This document shows positions 24,157 through 37,000 of a stretch of 64,000 nucleotides of DNA, piece after piece. This DNA is from Budorcas taxicolor (lineage: Eukaryota; Chordata; Mammalia; Artiodactyla; Bovidae): the NCBI RefSeq assembly GCF_023091745.1, contig NC_068926.1, positions 69,128,001-69,192,000 of the forward strand. The letters are read 5' to 3'. The position numbers were made by a program, and so were the translations under genes. Positions within the stretch are counted from its first letter, which is position 1. Each line of letters begins with the position of its first letter. The notes below the pieces were generated by a model, which saw only the letters and a program-made list of their open reading frames with translations, was not told where the DNA came from and made no database searches.

Positions 24157-24244
24157 GTTAGATTTGTTGAAAGAATCCTGATACATTACTATCATGGCCA
24201 CTGTTCAGCTCTCTCGCTCTATCAGAATTCACAAGACATCTAAG
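24157..24244 (+). CDS. HORMAD2: HORMAD2 exon 2 (start codon; residues 1-17)
   Basis: The acceptor is a long T-run ending CTGCAG at 24,151-24,156. There are 37 untranslated bases, then ATG at 24,194 and 17 codons ([17 protein letters not shown]), then donor GTATTT at 24,245. The ATG was chosen because the MAT-QL start is shared with mammalian HORMAD1 and HORMAD2 and because splicing to the next exon keeps frame. The donor is weak at positions +4 to +6. A sense BovB copy begins about 350 bases downstream and an antisense BovB lies upstream in intron 1. Confidence 0.9.
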
Positions 24245-27200
24245 GTATTTATTAAGAATTAAAAGAAAATCAATGACTATTTAGTGAGTTAATTCAGAAT
24301 CATGACTTTAATCTTTGGTGTTTTTTAAAATAGCAGCTTTATCAGTTAATTGGCACATAATATCCTGGCAGAGTATGTCTACATTTTAACTGGCTAATGG
24401 ACTGAGGATGTTCAGGAAATTAGAATAGATTCCTACGAAGTAACTTCCTGGGTGCTTATTTCATGTTTATATATCTAGACCTTCTAGAGTAAAAGAGTTT
24501 TGTGAAGTTATAAGTCCGGAGAACTACCAGTTGAGGGAAGAGTTCTAGATTTCAGGCTCGAAGCATCTTCAGATGAAGGTTCATCTCATGAGACATTCAA
24601 AAAACGAAGATCATGGCATCCGGTCCCATCATGGCAAATAGATGGGGAAACAATGGAAACCATGACAGGTTTTATCTTCTCAGGCACCAAAACCACTGCC
24701 GATGGTGGCTGCAGCCACAAAATTATAAGATACTTGCTCCTTGGAAGAAAAGCTATGACAAACCTAGACAGAATATTAAAAAGCAGAGACATTACTTTGC
24801 CAACAAAGGTCTGTATAGTCAAAGCTACCATTTTTCCAGTAGTCATGTATAGATGTGAGAGTTGGACCATAAAGAAGGCTCAGCGCCAAAGAATTGGTGC
24901 TTTTGGGCTGTGGTGTTGGAGAGGACTCCTGAGAGTCCCTTGGATTTCAAGGAGATCAAACCAGTCAATCCTAAAGGAAATCGATCCTGAATATTCATTA
25001 GAAGGACTGATGCTGAAGTTGAAGCTCCAGTGCTTTGGCCACCTGATGTGAAGAACTGACTCATTGGAAAGGACCCTGATGCTGGGAAAGATTGAAGGCA
25101 GGAGGAGAAAGGGAAGACATAGGACAAGATGGTTGGATGGCATCACTGACTCAGTGGACATGAGTTTGAGCAGGCCCCAGGAGATAGTGGAGGACAGGGA
25201 AGCCTGGCGTGCTACAGTCCATGGGGTTGCAAAGAGTCAGACACTGAGTGACTGGACAACAGCAAGAGTAAAAGAAATCAGAAACCAAAAGAAAAGATTT
25301 AAAGAGAAAGGTTCTTTGTTAGACATTCACTTCCTGACACAATTAGGAAGCTTCTGATACACACTGATGCAATTATAAGAACTGAAGGAGAGGGCACTGA
25401 GGGAAGCTAGGACCCTGGGGGAGCACGCCAGGGCCAGGCAGCCTTGCTGGGCTCACCTTGGCAGTTTATCTTGTCCCATGACAGCCATTAATGAACCATT
25501 CATTTATTCACTGAGAGCTTAGTATTATGTAATAGATATGGAACACTGTGTTCTTTTCTGAGAGAATTTAAAAAAAAAAGAATCTTCATGTTCCAGAAGT
25601 TTGTAATCTGGTTGGGGAAATGACTTACAGGAGGTAAGTCAATATACAATGCAGTATATGCATTAAATGTTTGTGACAAGAGTAAAACAATACGAACGAT
25701 AGAAATTTAGGGATTGTTGTATAGACTAGAATGGTTTGTATATTCCTCAGGAAGGAGACAAGATTTAAGGTGGGTCTTAAATAATGAAAAGGATTAGGAT
25801 GGAGGAGAGAGAAGAGAATTCCATGAGGAAAAAACTACCATATGCCTTGGCTCAAATAAGTAATGAGCATGGCGTGTTTCAGCGAGTAACAAAGAACCCA
25901 TCCTTACTGGAGTGGGGCTTCATCATGTTGGACAGAAGTAGGAAAATTCATTGAATAGGAACTTTGGGGACAAATTAGTGTGGATCTTAAAAGCCAGGCT
26001 AAGTAAGGAGCCCATGCTTTATTCTGCAATCAGTGGAAAGTCAGCAGTTTTGCCAGGACAGTTGAGTAAATTACTGTTTTCAGAATATTAAGCTGTAGCA
26101 GAGGTAGGAAGGATTGAAGTTGAAGGAGAATTAGGGCAGAGAGAAAGCCGTCATCTTTCTGGCTTGAATTCAGTATATTCAACAAGCAGACTCCTGATCT
26201 CATCGGATTTCCTAAGTGTGCTTCCTTCCTGGGGTGAAAATGCTTAGCTGGGTAGATGAATTGCAATCAGTTTGGCAGTTATTTTTTGCGCTGTCAATTA
26301 ACAAATTGACCTTTTGATATAAACAGATCTTTGTCTTTGTAGTTTGGACTGCATGAACTACTTCTCCCAGCAAATTTCAAGTGACTGTATGATTTTGCTA
26401 TTTTTTTTACTGAAAACAACAATAATTACTATAGAAGCTAACATTTATTCAGCACTTACATGTGCTGGGCACTGTGCCAAGGGCTTGGTATTATTATTTC
26501 AATTAAGCCTTGAAACAAGGAGAAAACTGAAGCTCAGAGAAATACTATAACTTGCCATAGGGCTTCCCTAGTGGCTCAGATGGTAAAGAATCTGCCTGCA
26601 ATGTGGGAGATCTGGGTTCAGTCCCTGGTTCGGGAAGATCCACTGGAGAAGGAAATGGCAACCCACTCCAGTATTCTTGCCTGGAGAATCCCATGGACAG
26701 AGGAACCTGGTGGGCTACAGTTTATGTGGTTGCAAAGAGTTGGACATGACTGAGCAACTAACACACACACGTGTAACTTGATGGCTGAGCTCTAGAGTCC
26801 ATGGGGTCACAAAGAGTCGGACACAACTGAGCGACTCACACACAGACAGCTTGACAGTTGAGCTGTCCAACATTACTTACGTCATTAGCACACTTTCTGA
26901 TTAAAATAACTTATAATAGTTTTCTATTATTAAGCCACAGTATTTTCATGTATTAGACATTTATGAAAATGTGCATGATACCTCTTAAAATATTAGACCA
27001 GTTGAGCTGAGAAAAAAATTCCTGGAGTATAGAAAAATAACAATTCTAGAGGCCTTTTCCAATCATTGATCTTCATTACTACAAATGGCCGTTTTGATTC
27101 CATATTTAAAATAAATATCTTTATATTTTTAGATTATTTAATTTTACAGATGGTTATTACTGAAGTATTGTCTCTAAGTTTTGGCATATTTTCAGTAAGT

Positions 27201-30200
27201 TATTATATATACATATCATGCCAGCTATTACCCAATGAACCCCAAAGAACCTTAATTTCTCAGAATCTATGGGTACAAAAAGCAATTTTCTGTAAAATTT
27301 TACACACTTACATGCAGACACGTGCACATTCCATATCAAATTCCCTTTGAACTGTGATCTTTCCTACTTCTGCTATAGCTTAATATTCCTAAAACAATTA
27401 TTCTACTGACCCGATCAAACCTGCTGCCTTTCCACTGGTTACAGAATACAAATAAATAGCCTTAGGCTGGCTTTAAGATCTCTATTAATTTTTCCCCCCA
27501 AATTCCTCTCATACATGCAAGAGTAATAATTATATCTTTTTGAAAACTGAATATAATGTAGTTTGACCAAAAGGATGAACTGATAATTCGTTTTCACTAT
27601 GTAGTGTACCCAGGAAGCAGCTTACATTGCAAAATCATGTCCAGAATGTCCAGAAGACATTCTAGAACCAGATCTGGATACAGAAAAGCTTTGGGGGCAT
27701 TCTCTTTCATCTAAAGGCATATTCGTGGGTAGTACCTGCCTCCAGGTAACAGAATTACTAAATCTGAACAGTTGAAACTGCATACCATAGTTTAAAGACC
27801 TCTGAATTTGAACAAGGTTGTTGGAGCTTTACCATCCTGACTTCTAGTAACATGGACTCATCTCACCTGCTTTTGTATCTTGTATAGGAGCAGTCATGCA
27901 GTAGAACTCATTTGTGCCAGGTTTCCTGTGCTCAGCTTCATGTGTGAGAGTCACCTACAGTGTAGAACTTTTGCTTAAGCAAAGCACAAAAGGTGAAAAC
28001 ACGTGGTAGCAGAATAGTCGATGAAGAGCAGTTGCGTGTGGCTAAAGAGTAGGGTGCGTGGGAGAGGATGAAGGGGGGTCGCTGGGAGATGAGGCAAGAA
28101 AACTGGGCAGAGATGAGGTTTGACAGTTCCCAGATGCCGCACTTGAACTCTATCCTGTGTGAACACTGGGAGTGTCATGATAAGATTTGTATTCTTTAAA
28201 GTGAATGATGACGGCAACAGGAAGGACAGATGGAAAAGAACGACTGGCAGGGAGGTCAGAGGCTGCTGCAGTAGTAAAGGGGAGAAATGAGCACGTCCTG
28301 AGCCAAGTCAGTGAGAGGAGAAAGGAGACAATGAGTTGCTTCTAGATAGAATTAAGAGTACTGAGTGATTGGATGTGGAGTATGGAGGGGGCCGAGAAGC
28401 CAAAGGTGACTCTGCGTCTGGCTTGGATGATTTGACTGAAGTGGACACTGATTCGTTTGTTTGAGATTGAAGCTTGGGATCAGGTTTCAGTCAGGGTGAG
28501 AGAGAGAAACTGAGAGGTCTACAAAGTGGTCTGGGCATAGATGTTGGGAAAATAGACATGGAAGTCAAGCTCAGAACAGAAATAAGGACATTTTCTCTGT
28601 ACTGGCTGCAGGTAAAGCAATGAGACTAGACGAAATGACTCAAGGAGAGAGAGCTATAGAAAGAGAAAAGACTGGAGACAATTCTGGGGTGGGAGCAACA
28701 CCCAGAAAATGCAGAAAAACCGAAGGAAAAATAAGAGAATGAAATAGCTATGGAGGATAGATGGGGGGAAGAAAACAAGAAAATAGTGTTACGGAAGCTG
28801 AGAGCGAGTGTGGGCAAAAGTGTCAGACACTGCAGTAGAGTCGCATGTATGGGGACTGAGATGAGGCCAACGATAGGATTGCTTGGCGACTGGAGAGGAG
28901 AGAACAGAATGGAGGGGGCGAAGGGCGGGTTGCAGCGCCTTCTGAGGAGTGTGTGGAAGGGAAGATCACATCATCAGACTCCCAGTTTTGCCTCAAATCC
29001 ACAGATCATTGTAAAATAAATTATATTAGTCTTGACTTACTTGAATACCTGTCTCTACCTTGCCAGTGAAAATCTAATTTAAAGCAATATTCAAAGCCTT
29101 GTTTCCTTTTGATTATCTCAAAAGGTATCAGACTTGAGGTCTTGAAAAGTCTTTCCATTTTGCTTGTGGTAATGACATGATGGGCTGAATATATTAAAGA
29201 ATACTAATCTTTTTCATTTTTTCCTCCCTCCTAGAAAACAGTTTTCCCATCTCAAATCACTAACGAGCATGAGTCACTGATAATGGTGAAGAAACTTTTT
29301 GCTACTTCTGTCTCGTGTATAACGTATCTACGGGGCCTATTTCCAGAGAGCTCTTACGGAGAACGCCATTTGGATGGTAAAGTCTAACTAAATGGTTACT
29401 TTGGCTGGTGCGGCCCTTTCCCTCTATTTGGCAGGAGTACACTTTAATTTCTCATGGAGTGTGCTAATTCCAGGTCATGGGCCTGTTTGTCAGGATCAAT
29501 TTGCTAATTCATTTTCCATTTTAATTTCACTTTGTGTAGTGGTTTTACCTGTAGGAACCATTAGTTCCTGGCTAGATACCAAATGACAGGCTGAAGAAAA
29601 AAGAAATCTGTATGGACAAGCCCAGTAATTCTAAACTACACCCACAAAAGCAGCGGCCAGGTTGAAACCTCTGTGGGTGCTGTACGTTTGCACTATTTTG
29701 TGTGTCAACTTTGAGACAGACTTCCGCATTGAGGAACTTTAATTGAGAAGTTTTTAAAGATTCTTTCTGTTCACATGTAGAAATAAGCTGGAAAAAAATG
29801 CATAGCCATCCCAAACCCATCTGTTGATTGACATGGAGATGTCAACAATTGCTATTCCAATCGGTTCTGTTCTTTTCTCCATTTTCTCTCTCTTCTAGTT
29901 TCCCTCCTTTTATTTCTTATGTCCTTAAATTTATGATCTCATTTCCTTGTATTACAAGCTGTTTCTGTCTCCTTTCCTTCTCTTGTATTAAGAAGAATGT
30001 ACCTAGCTAGGACTCTTCAGTTTTTCAAAAATCTTATTTTTAAAAAAAGCTAGATTGTGATAACCATTCAGAAAATCTTGCTGATTTGTCACCAAAGTGG
30101 GAGAGTATCATTTGGAAAATAAATATACAGGGCTTAGAGGGCTACAAGTTTCCTTGTAAGATGTTATTTTTCAAAATCTAATTTTACTTTGTTTCTCACA

Positions 30201-33200
30201 TCTGTATTTAATGATAACTTAGGCCTCATTCCAATTTATTTTTTCTTAAACACCATTTGCTTCTCTACATGAGCATCAATGAAATCCATGTGTGCTGTAA
30301 ACACAAAAGCATATTTGCAGTTGTGACAGCCTCATTTGTGTTGTGCTCTTCTGGCCAGGATAGAAATCTGTAATAGTGAAAATGTTTCTATGCAGCATAT
30401 AATTGTCATTTCTCCTCTTGTTTGGAATATAGAATTAGAGAAAGCCACGTTTGGGGTAATTAATTAAGCACTTACTGTGTGCCAATCACTAACCTATGCA
30501 TGGAGGGCAATACCATTGTTTACAGCTTTATCTTTTGTGATAGTTTTAATGGAAGTTGTATATTTTCCTCTCAGTGTTTGTACTTAAAGTAGCACATGAC
30601 ATCAAAATGCCCAGTAATAATTTTCATATCCCTCAACAGCAACAGAGGTAACATCAATTTTAGAATAGGAAAACACTATGAAAAGGTGAAGTGATTTATA
30701 TGAAGTCATACATGAATCAATAATCAGTTTTAGACTAGTCTAAACCAGACTGTTAATGCTTTTCTTATTCTTCCTTCCTATAGTAAGGTGGTTGAATTTC
30801 AGATGTAAATTAATATCTGAGGAATACCCCATGAAAAATTTCTTATCCTTTTTTTCCCCCCACTGAGAGAAATACCAGATAAGTGATTTGAGATTGAGGT
30901 GTATATTTTAAATTGCTTGATATAGCTGGTCTCAGTACTACCTCATGATAACTTAAAATTCAGCAGAAGCAGAGAAGTGACACATTGATCTCACAACCAC
31001 CTCAGTTGTGTACACTGTAGAAGAGGAGACTGCTAATCTATAATAAAAACGGGAACTAAGCCAGTCATCAACACAGGATTTGCTTTAAAATTAGACATTT
31101 AGAGATTCAAAATGTTTTTATAAGCTATAAAACTAAGTAAGTGGTATAAATAAAATCATGAAAGGAAATACCCTTATTTAGCATGGACAATTTTAGTACA
31201 GCAGGCTATGTTTCTATTTTTGTAGACCTCAGTTTAAAAATCCTCCGAGAAGATAAAAAATGTCCTGGGTCACTGCATATTATCAAGTGGTAAGTAACTG
31301 AAATTCCACCAAAGTTAAACAGCATTATTTTTATTATGGCTGAAATTACCCAGAAGACTTTATTTGGTAAGATCATTTCCTTAAAACTGTTGCCTTCTTC
31401 TTTTCTTTCTTTCCATGTATTTTTTTTTACAACTTCCTAGAAATGTGTAACAATTATCCAATGTTATTTTAAGGTACTGATTTAGTTTTTCTTTTTTTTA
31501 AGAATACAGACTTTATACAAGGAAGAAAAATATCAATCAAAATTTGATTACTTATCAAATACATGTCACTGCGCTAAACATTACAAGATGCAAAAAGAAA
31601 AATAAGATGTGATTCCCTACCTCAAAATTGCTTACGTATTATTTATTATAAGTACTGTTAATACATTAAGACATACTAGGAGTTTCTAGAAAATGATTAA
31701 ATGGGTGAAAGGTGAGATGGTTATCAACTTAAAGTATTTCAAAGCAAAAAAAGTAAATTAGTTTTGTACTTGGGATTCTTTTTGACTTTGCATCTGATCC
31801 AAATTGACATCAAGTATTTATTTCTTGACAGGATTCAAGGTTGTTTTGATGCTTTGGAAAAGAGATACGTAAGAACGTCTTTAAATTTATACCAGGATCA
31901 AAGACTCACCCTTTATCCCTTTAAAAGAAGATTTTAGCCTTTATTTTGTTGTGTTTTAACAGTACACCAGTTCCTACATATGCCTTCATGAACCAGCTTC
32001 TTTTACTTTGTGTCTCTGTTGTCCTGTTGATGTCTCGTTTACATCAGTTAGAAGTGACACCCTCAGTTTTCTCTTTTACATACGCATATCTTTTTGATCA
32101 CAGAATTTCCTCTGAAGTCACTGGAAGAGACCCACAGGATGTGGGACAGGGGAGACAAGAATCTGGCATTCAGCACACTGCGCTGCTTCAAAATCGTGGT
32201 GATGCAATGTGCAGATATGAAAGGAAAAAGTGGAATTGAATACTTGATTTTTATTCTGTGTTAGTTATTTCATTGTCTATGTTTGGCACATGTATATAAC
32301 CTGTTCCCTCAAAATAGCTAGTATTATAGCTTGAATTTTGAAAAATGCAGCCTGAATTTTAAGTGCATTAGATTTTCCTCACTGCCCAAGACAGCTGCGA
32401 AGGGTATAAAAATTAGAAGCTCCAGTCTAGTGGAAGAGATAATTTAAGAAATGAACTTTGCACCGCTGCTTCCTCCTTTTCCCCATCTGTGTCTTTTTGC
32501 CCCTTTTCAATTCCTATTCCTTTAAGAAAACTTAAGGTGAGTAAGCCTTGCATTGGATTATTTAGTTGCACTGATACATTTCCTTTTTCATTGGACAGTT
32601 ATTACTTATGAGTTGTTCAACACTGACCGGGAGGTTGAGGAATGCAAGAATAAAACAGATTTGAGATTGTGCACACAAAGAACTTATGACCAAGGCAGAA
32701 GATGAATGACATTCATATGCACAACTGATGATCAGCTAGTGAACACTGGTGTGGCTGTACCTTTTGTTAAAATACTGAAGTACTCTATATCCAGTGCTAA
32801 ATAAATGCTTCTCTGAGGCCCCAAACGACTCCCACCGTGTCCTCCCCCTCACCCCACCAGTCTCTGGGGAGTCTTGGATCTCCCCAGACTGTTCCATAAC
32901 CTAGCAACTAAAGGGATGACAGCTGGCTCAGGGGGAGCTTCCAGGAACCCAGCCTAAGGCTAAGCTGGCACCTTTTCTGATTGGTCTCTACCTGTGCCAG
33001 GATGGGCTATTAAATTTTGAGTTTTTTCATATCAGTTTGATATTTTTATTTAAAAAATCATCTTTATCACAAGTATAAATAATCGTGATATTCATTAGAA
33101 AGTGATATAATGCCAAAGGCAAGATACTGATCATGTACAAAGGAAGTATGGGAAAGGTGGGATTACAGCCAGCGAGAGGCATGAGGGAAGTCTTTGGGAG

Positions 33201-33980
33201 AAAATGACTCCTGAGCTTTGAAGGCCCTTAGTATTTAGATGGGTTGAGAGGGGTAGAAGGCCATCATCAGTACACCAAACAGCACTCATTCATTCTCCTG
33301 TCCATTCATTGAGCAACATTTCTTGAGTGTCCATCATTGAGGGGCAGTGCAATGTAGGTGAGAGCTCCAGGCTTGGAAAAAGCCAGCCTGAAGTGAATCT
33401 TAGTTCTGCCACTTAATTCCTGTGTCTTGGCATGTAACCTACCTCTTAGGGTTTCTTTACAGTAATATTAGAACCTACCTCAGGGTTGTTTGAGAATTAA
33501 ATGAGTTAATAATCCAAGGCAGCAGTTTTCAAATGTTAGCTTGCATCAGAGTCACCTGGAGGGCCTGGTAAAACACACATTGCCAGGTCCCACCCCCAAA
33601 TTTCTGGTGTGAGAATTTTCATTTCAGACGAGTTCCAAGTGATGCTGAGACTGCTGGCCTAGGGATCACACTTTCTAAGGCGTCACTCTCACCATTGTTC
33701 ACCAAATTCAAGCCACACAAGGATTCTAGAACATGCTGAGTGCCTTTAACCTTTGTACATATTGTTACTTTTCCTGCAAAAGTTTCTTCCCTACCCCACA
33801 CCCTTTATCTGGCTAATTCCAATTTATCTTTCATGTCCCAGCCTAAATATTTACTTCCTCCAAAAGGCTTTCCTTGACAAGCCCCGGCCCCCTGCCACCC
33901 TTCTCCCAGCCTAGATTGTCCATCTGTTTCATGTTCACAACCTAACTGCTTCATAGCAATTAACACACTTGTGATGATGT

Positions 33981-34030
<50 letters not shown>

Positions 34031-37000
34031 TCCTCTCCTGCTGGTCTGCATGTTCCCTGAGATCAGGGGCCATTTCTACTTTTGAATGAATGAATGAGCT
34101 ATTAAATAATGTAAGTTAGAGTTTCACTGGGTAGTCTTAAAATCAACTGTATGCAGTAACCAAAATGGCCACACAGCGTCACTAAAGTTTTAGTCCTTTG
34201 GGTGAAATAGGTGAATAATTTGATACGAAGTTATGGTCCTGAAAATTTTCTCATCTGTATCACAGTGTTTAAAAGTTTGTGATAGACTTGATTCTGTCTC
34301 TGTATCTATGTATTCTGTTATTCTTTCAAACAGAGAGAATCTGATTTGTAATGTATATGTAGGGAGGGCAGGGGTTTTGTAGAACTCATATCAGACTTCA
34401 GATTTTTAACTCTAGTAGATTCCTTTCCAAGGGCAAAATGTTTTAGAGATGCTTATGGCATATTTAACTCTTATCATGAATTATTTTGTGTATCTTTTGC
34501 CTCCCAAACTAGAATGTATAAGTATAGTTATCTTTTTTTTTCATCCTTCCCCTCTCCAGCAGAACTCACTTGGATGAATGGATTAGTATCCATTTCTCTG
34601 ACCTTTTGAATATTTTTTCTACTCAAATTTTTGGAACATCTCTGATGTCATAGTTTAACTAGACTTTATTGAAAAAAACAATAACACAGGTGCAAGTGTG
34701 TAGTAACAACAGTTTTCTCTTCTCTTACAGCTACACATGGCAGTACTAACAGTAAGTACACATTTAAACTAAGCCTGTGTCTCTGCTTCATTGTCTTTTG
34801 GCAAGTGAAAGGTTCAACTGTGTACTCTGTCCCATCCTCCCTGAATTTCATTGTCTGTCCTATGACATTTTGGAATGAAACAAAACTCTATCAGAACTTT
34901 TACTAAAATGTCATAGTCTATATATTTCTTTGGCATATTATAATAACTGAGGAAATATATAGGATATACTATCTGTTCTATCTACTAGCTATCAGGATTT
35001 CATTTTCTCAGTTACTTTACAGACTCAAAGTTCCTTGTTTTTGAAGTGTTGCAGACTTTTCTGAAGTTTTGTATACTGCTGGGTATAGCATGGTATATGT
35101 CATTAAGAACAGAAGGAAAATATGAGACAATAGTACTGAGAGTCTTAGATATATAAATTATTTTAAAAATTTTAAACCATAACCAATTATTTAGAATTTA
35201 TTTGTAGCTCAGCTACAGTAATTATAAAATACCTGGCTATCAATTTCCTTATAGTCAATGTTCATGGAATACTCTAAAGCCTCTCTATGTTCACAAAATT
35301 AGAGCTTATTCCACCTCTAGCTTGAAATGTATATCTCAAGATATATATAATCTATGCATATATGTATTTTAGTACTCAATTAATATAGCACAGACTGAAC
35401 TCTTCACATAGCAAATGTATTCTGTGAGGAGTAATCTAGTTTCAGAAATTAAATGCTGTTTATTTTTCCTTAAATAGCTTTACACAAATCCCAAGGAACC
35501 TGAGGTAAGAACACATAGAGAGATGGGCAGGTATGTATATTTAAATATGTTTACCTGAGTTGAGGCCATAGATTATGTCACTAGACTACCAAATGAGCAA
35601 AGTAACTCATAGTGAGCTGTTTCTGTGTGTTTTATTATAAATGTCACCAATTCTTTATTATGCGGTTTAAAAAAACTACCTAGCAGTACTGGGAGAAAAA
35701 CATTGAGTGGAACTGAAGCCTATTCCCTAACACCTGAACGGTGAGAATCTGATTTATGAAGACCGCATCTCCTTTTCATTTTGACTGACGCTGAATCCTT
35801 TCTATTTGTGGTCTTTGGGGCATAAAAATGCTAAACCTTTTTTTTTTTAAAGACTAACTAAATTCTCCCGCTCTGACCTTCTCATAGATTTCCAAGCCAT
35901 ACCTTTTTCCTTCTCTCTGTAAATTTCTTCCCTCTGCTTATTGAATCCTATTCATCCTCAACGCCAACTTGTGTCTGAAACTTCCATGAGAGCCTCTTTG
36001 ATTATTTTGTTCACACCAAGTTCTTCCTTCTCTGAATTCCCTTTCCCAGTAGGACCTCACAATTCAACACTCTTGATTCCTATAGATTACTTTATCTTCC
36101 TAGCCAGACTGTGAATTCTTGAGGACAAGGGTCTTGTCTTCTTTTCATCCCCCAGAGTGACTGTCAATGTACTGAGTACACAGTGGTTACCTGTGCTGCT
36201 TTGAACAGCAGCTGAGGTCACAGCCCAGGAATGGAGGGAGATGCCCTTCCTCCTTTCTTCTCATTCTGACCTCTGTTTTCCTCTCCGCTTTCTTTCCTCT
36301 TCCCCTTTCCTTGCTTTCAATTTTCTTTCCCTAAGCCTATGAATTTAGCCTAAATGGTGACCTTCACAGCTAAGCTGAGCATTTTTTTAGCCTTTACTAT
36401 TCACTCTTTGGCAAGATTATAAATAGCTGTTTGAGCAAGGCCGAGAAAACTGGTGCGTGCAGGTGGGTAACAATTCCTCAGTGCCCAAGCTACCTCTGTA
36501 TATCTCTATCTCTAGTTTAGTTTTCAGGGGTTTTTCCAGTGCATTTGAAAAGTTTCCCAAAGTATGGTCTCCAATAAATTGTTAATAAATTGGTCATTTC
36601 CTTCATGCAATAAATTACTAAGGTTTTTTCTGCATGCCAAACTCCTGGTCTGAAATTTTTTGAGGCTTTTTGAGGTAGTACAATGCTTAGGAAATTGGGC
36701 TTATCTACAGAAAAATATCACAGAGTGGGAGGAAAACTGTTAAATGAAATTTGATGTAGGCAATATATATAATAAAGTTAGAAAGCAAAATCAGCTTATT
36801 ATATGATAAGTTCTAAGCCATCATTTATGACCCAGAAAAAATATTCTGAACTCTTACATATTGTTTCCTATAGCAGTGATCCCTAACCTCTGTGTTCATG
36901 GAACACTTTTGATTACTAGATAATTTGGTGGCATGTTTAAGAGGATTAAAAGACTCAAAAAGACTCCACACATCTCAGCAATAATTATGGTATAACTATG

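Larger units (their letters stand above)
24245..29234 (+). other. HORMAD2: HORMAD2 intron 2
   Basis: About 5.0 kb. It holds a sense BovB, two antisense L2 blocks, and a MIR with a Bov-tA (all listed separately). 26,850-27,970 is AT-rich with no firm assignment; 27,370-27,530 might be an old L2-like piece, but weakly. 29,000-29,230 is pyrimidine-rich sequence leading to the exon 3 acceptor. Confidence 0.85.
31869..34730 (+). other. HORMAD2: HORMAD2 intron 5
   Basis: About 2.9 kb. It holds MIR, MER5-type, L2 and (TG)n segments, listed separately. A 97-codon open frame at 31,946-32,239 has no recognisable family. 32,240-33,340 and 34,110-34,730 show no feature that I can name. Confidence 0.85.

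Noticed and set aside
31946..32239. 97-codon frame in intron 5
   Set aside because: Lies in an intron with no flanking splice sites that keep HORMAD2 phase, and no family is recognised.
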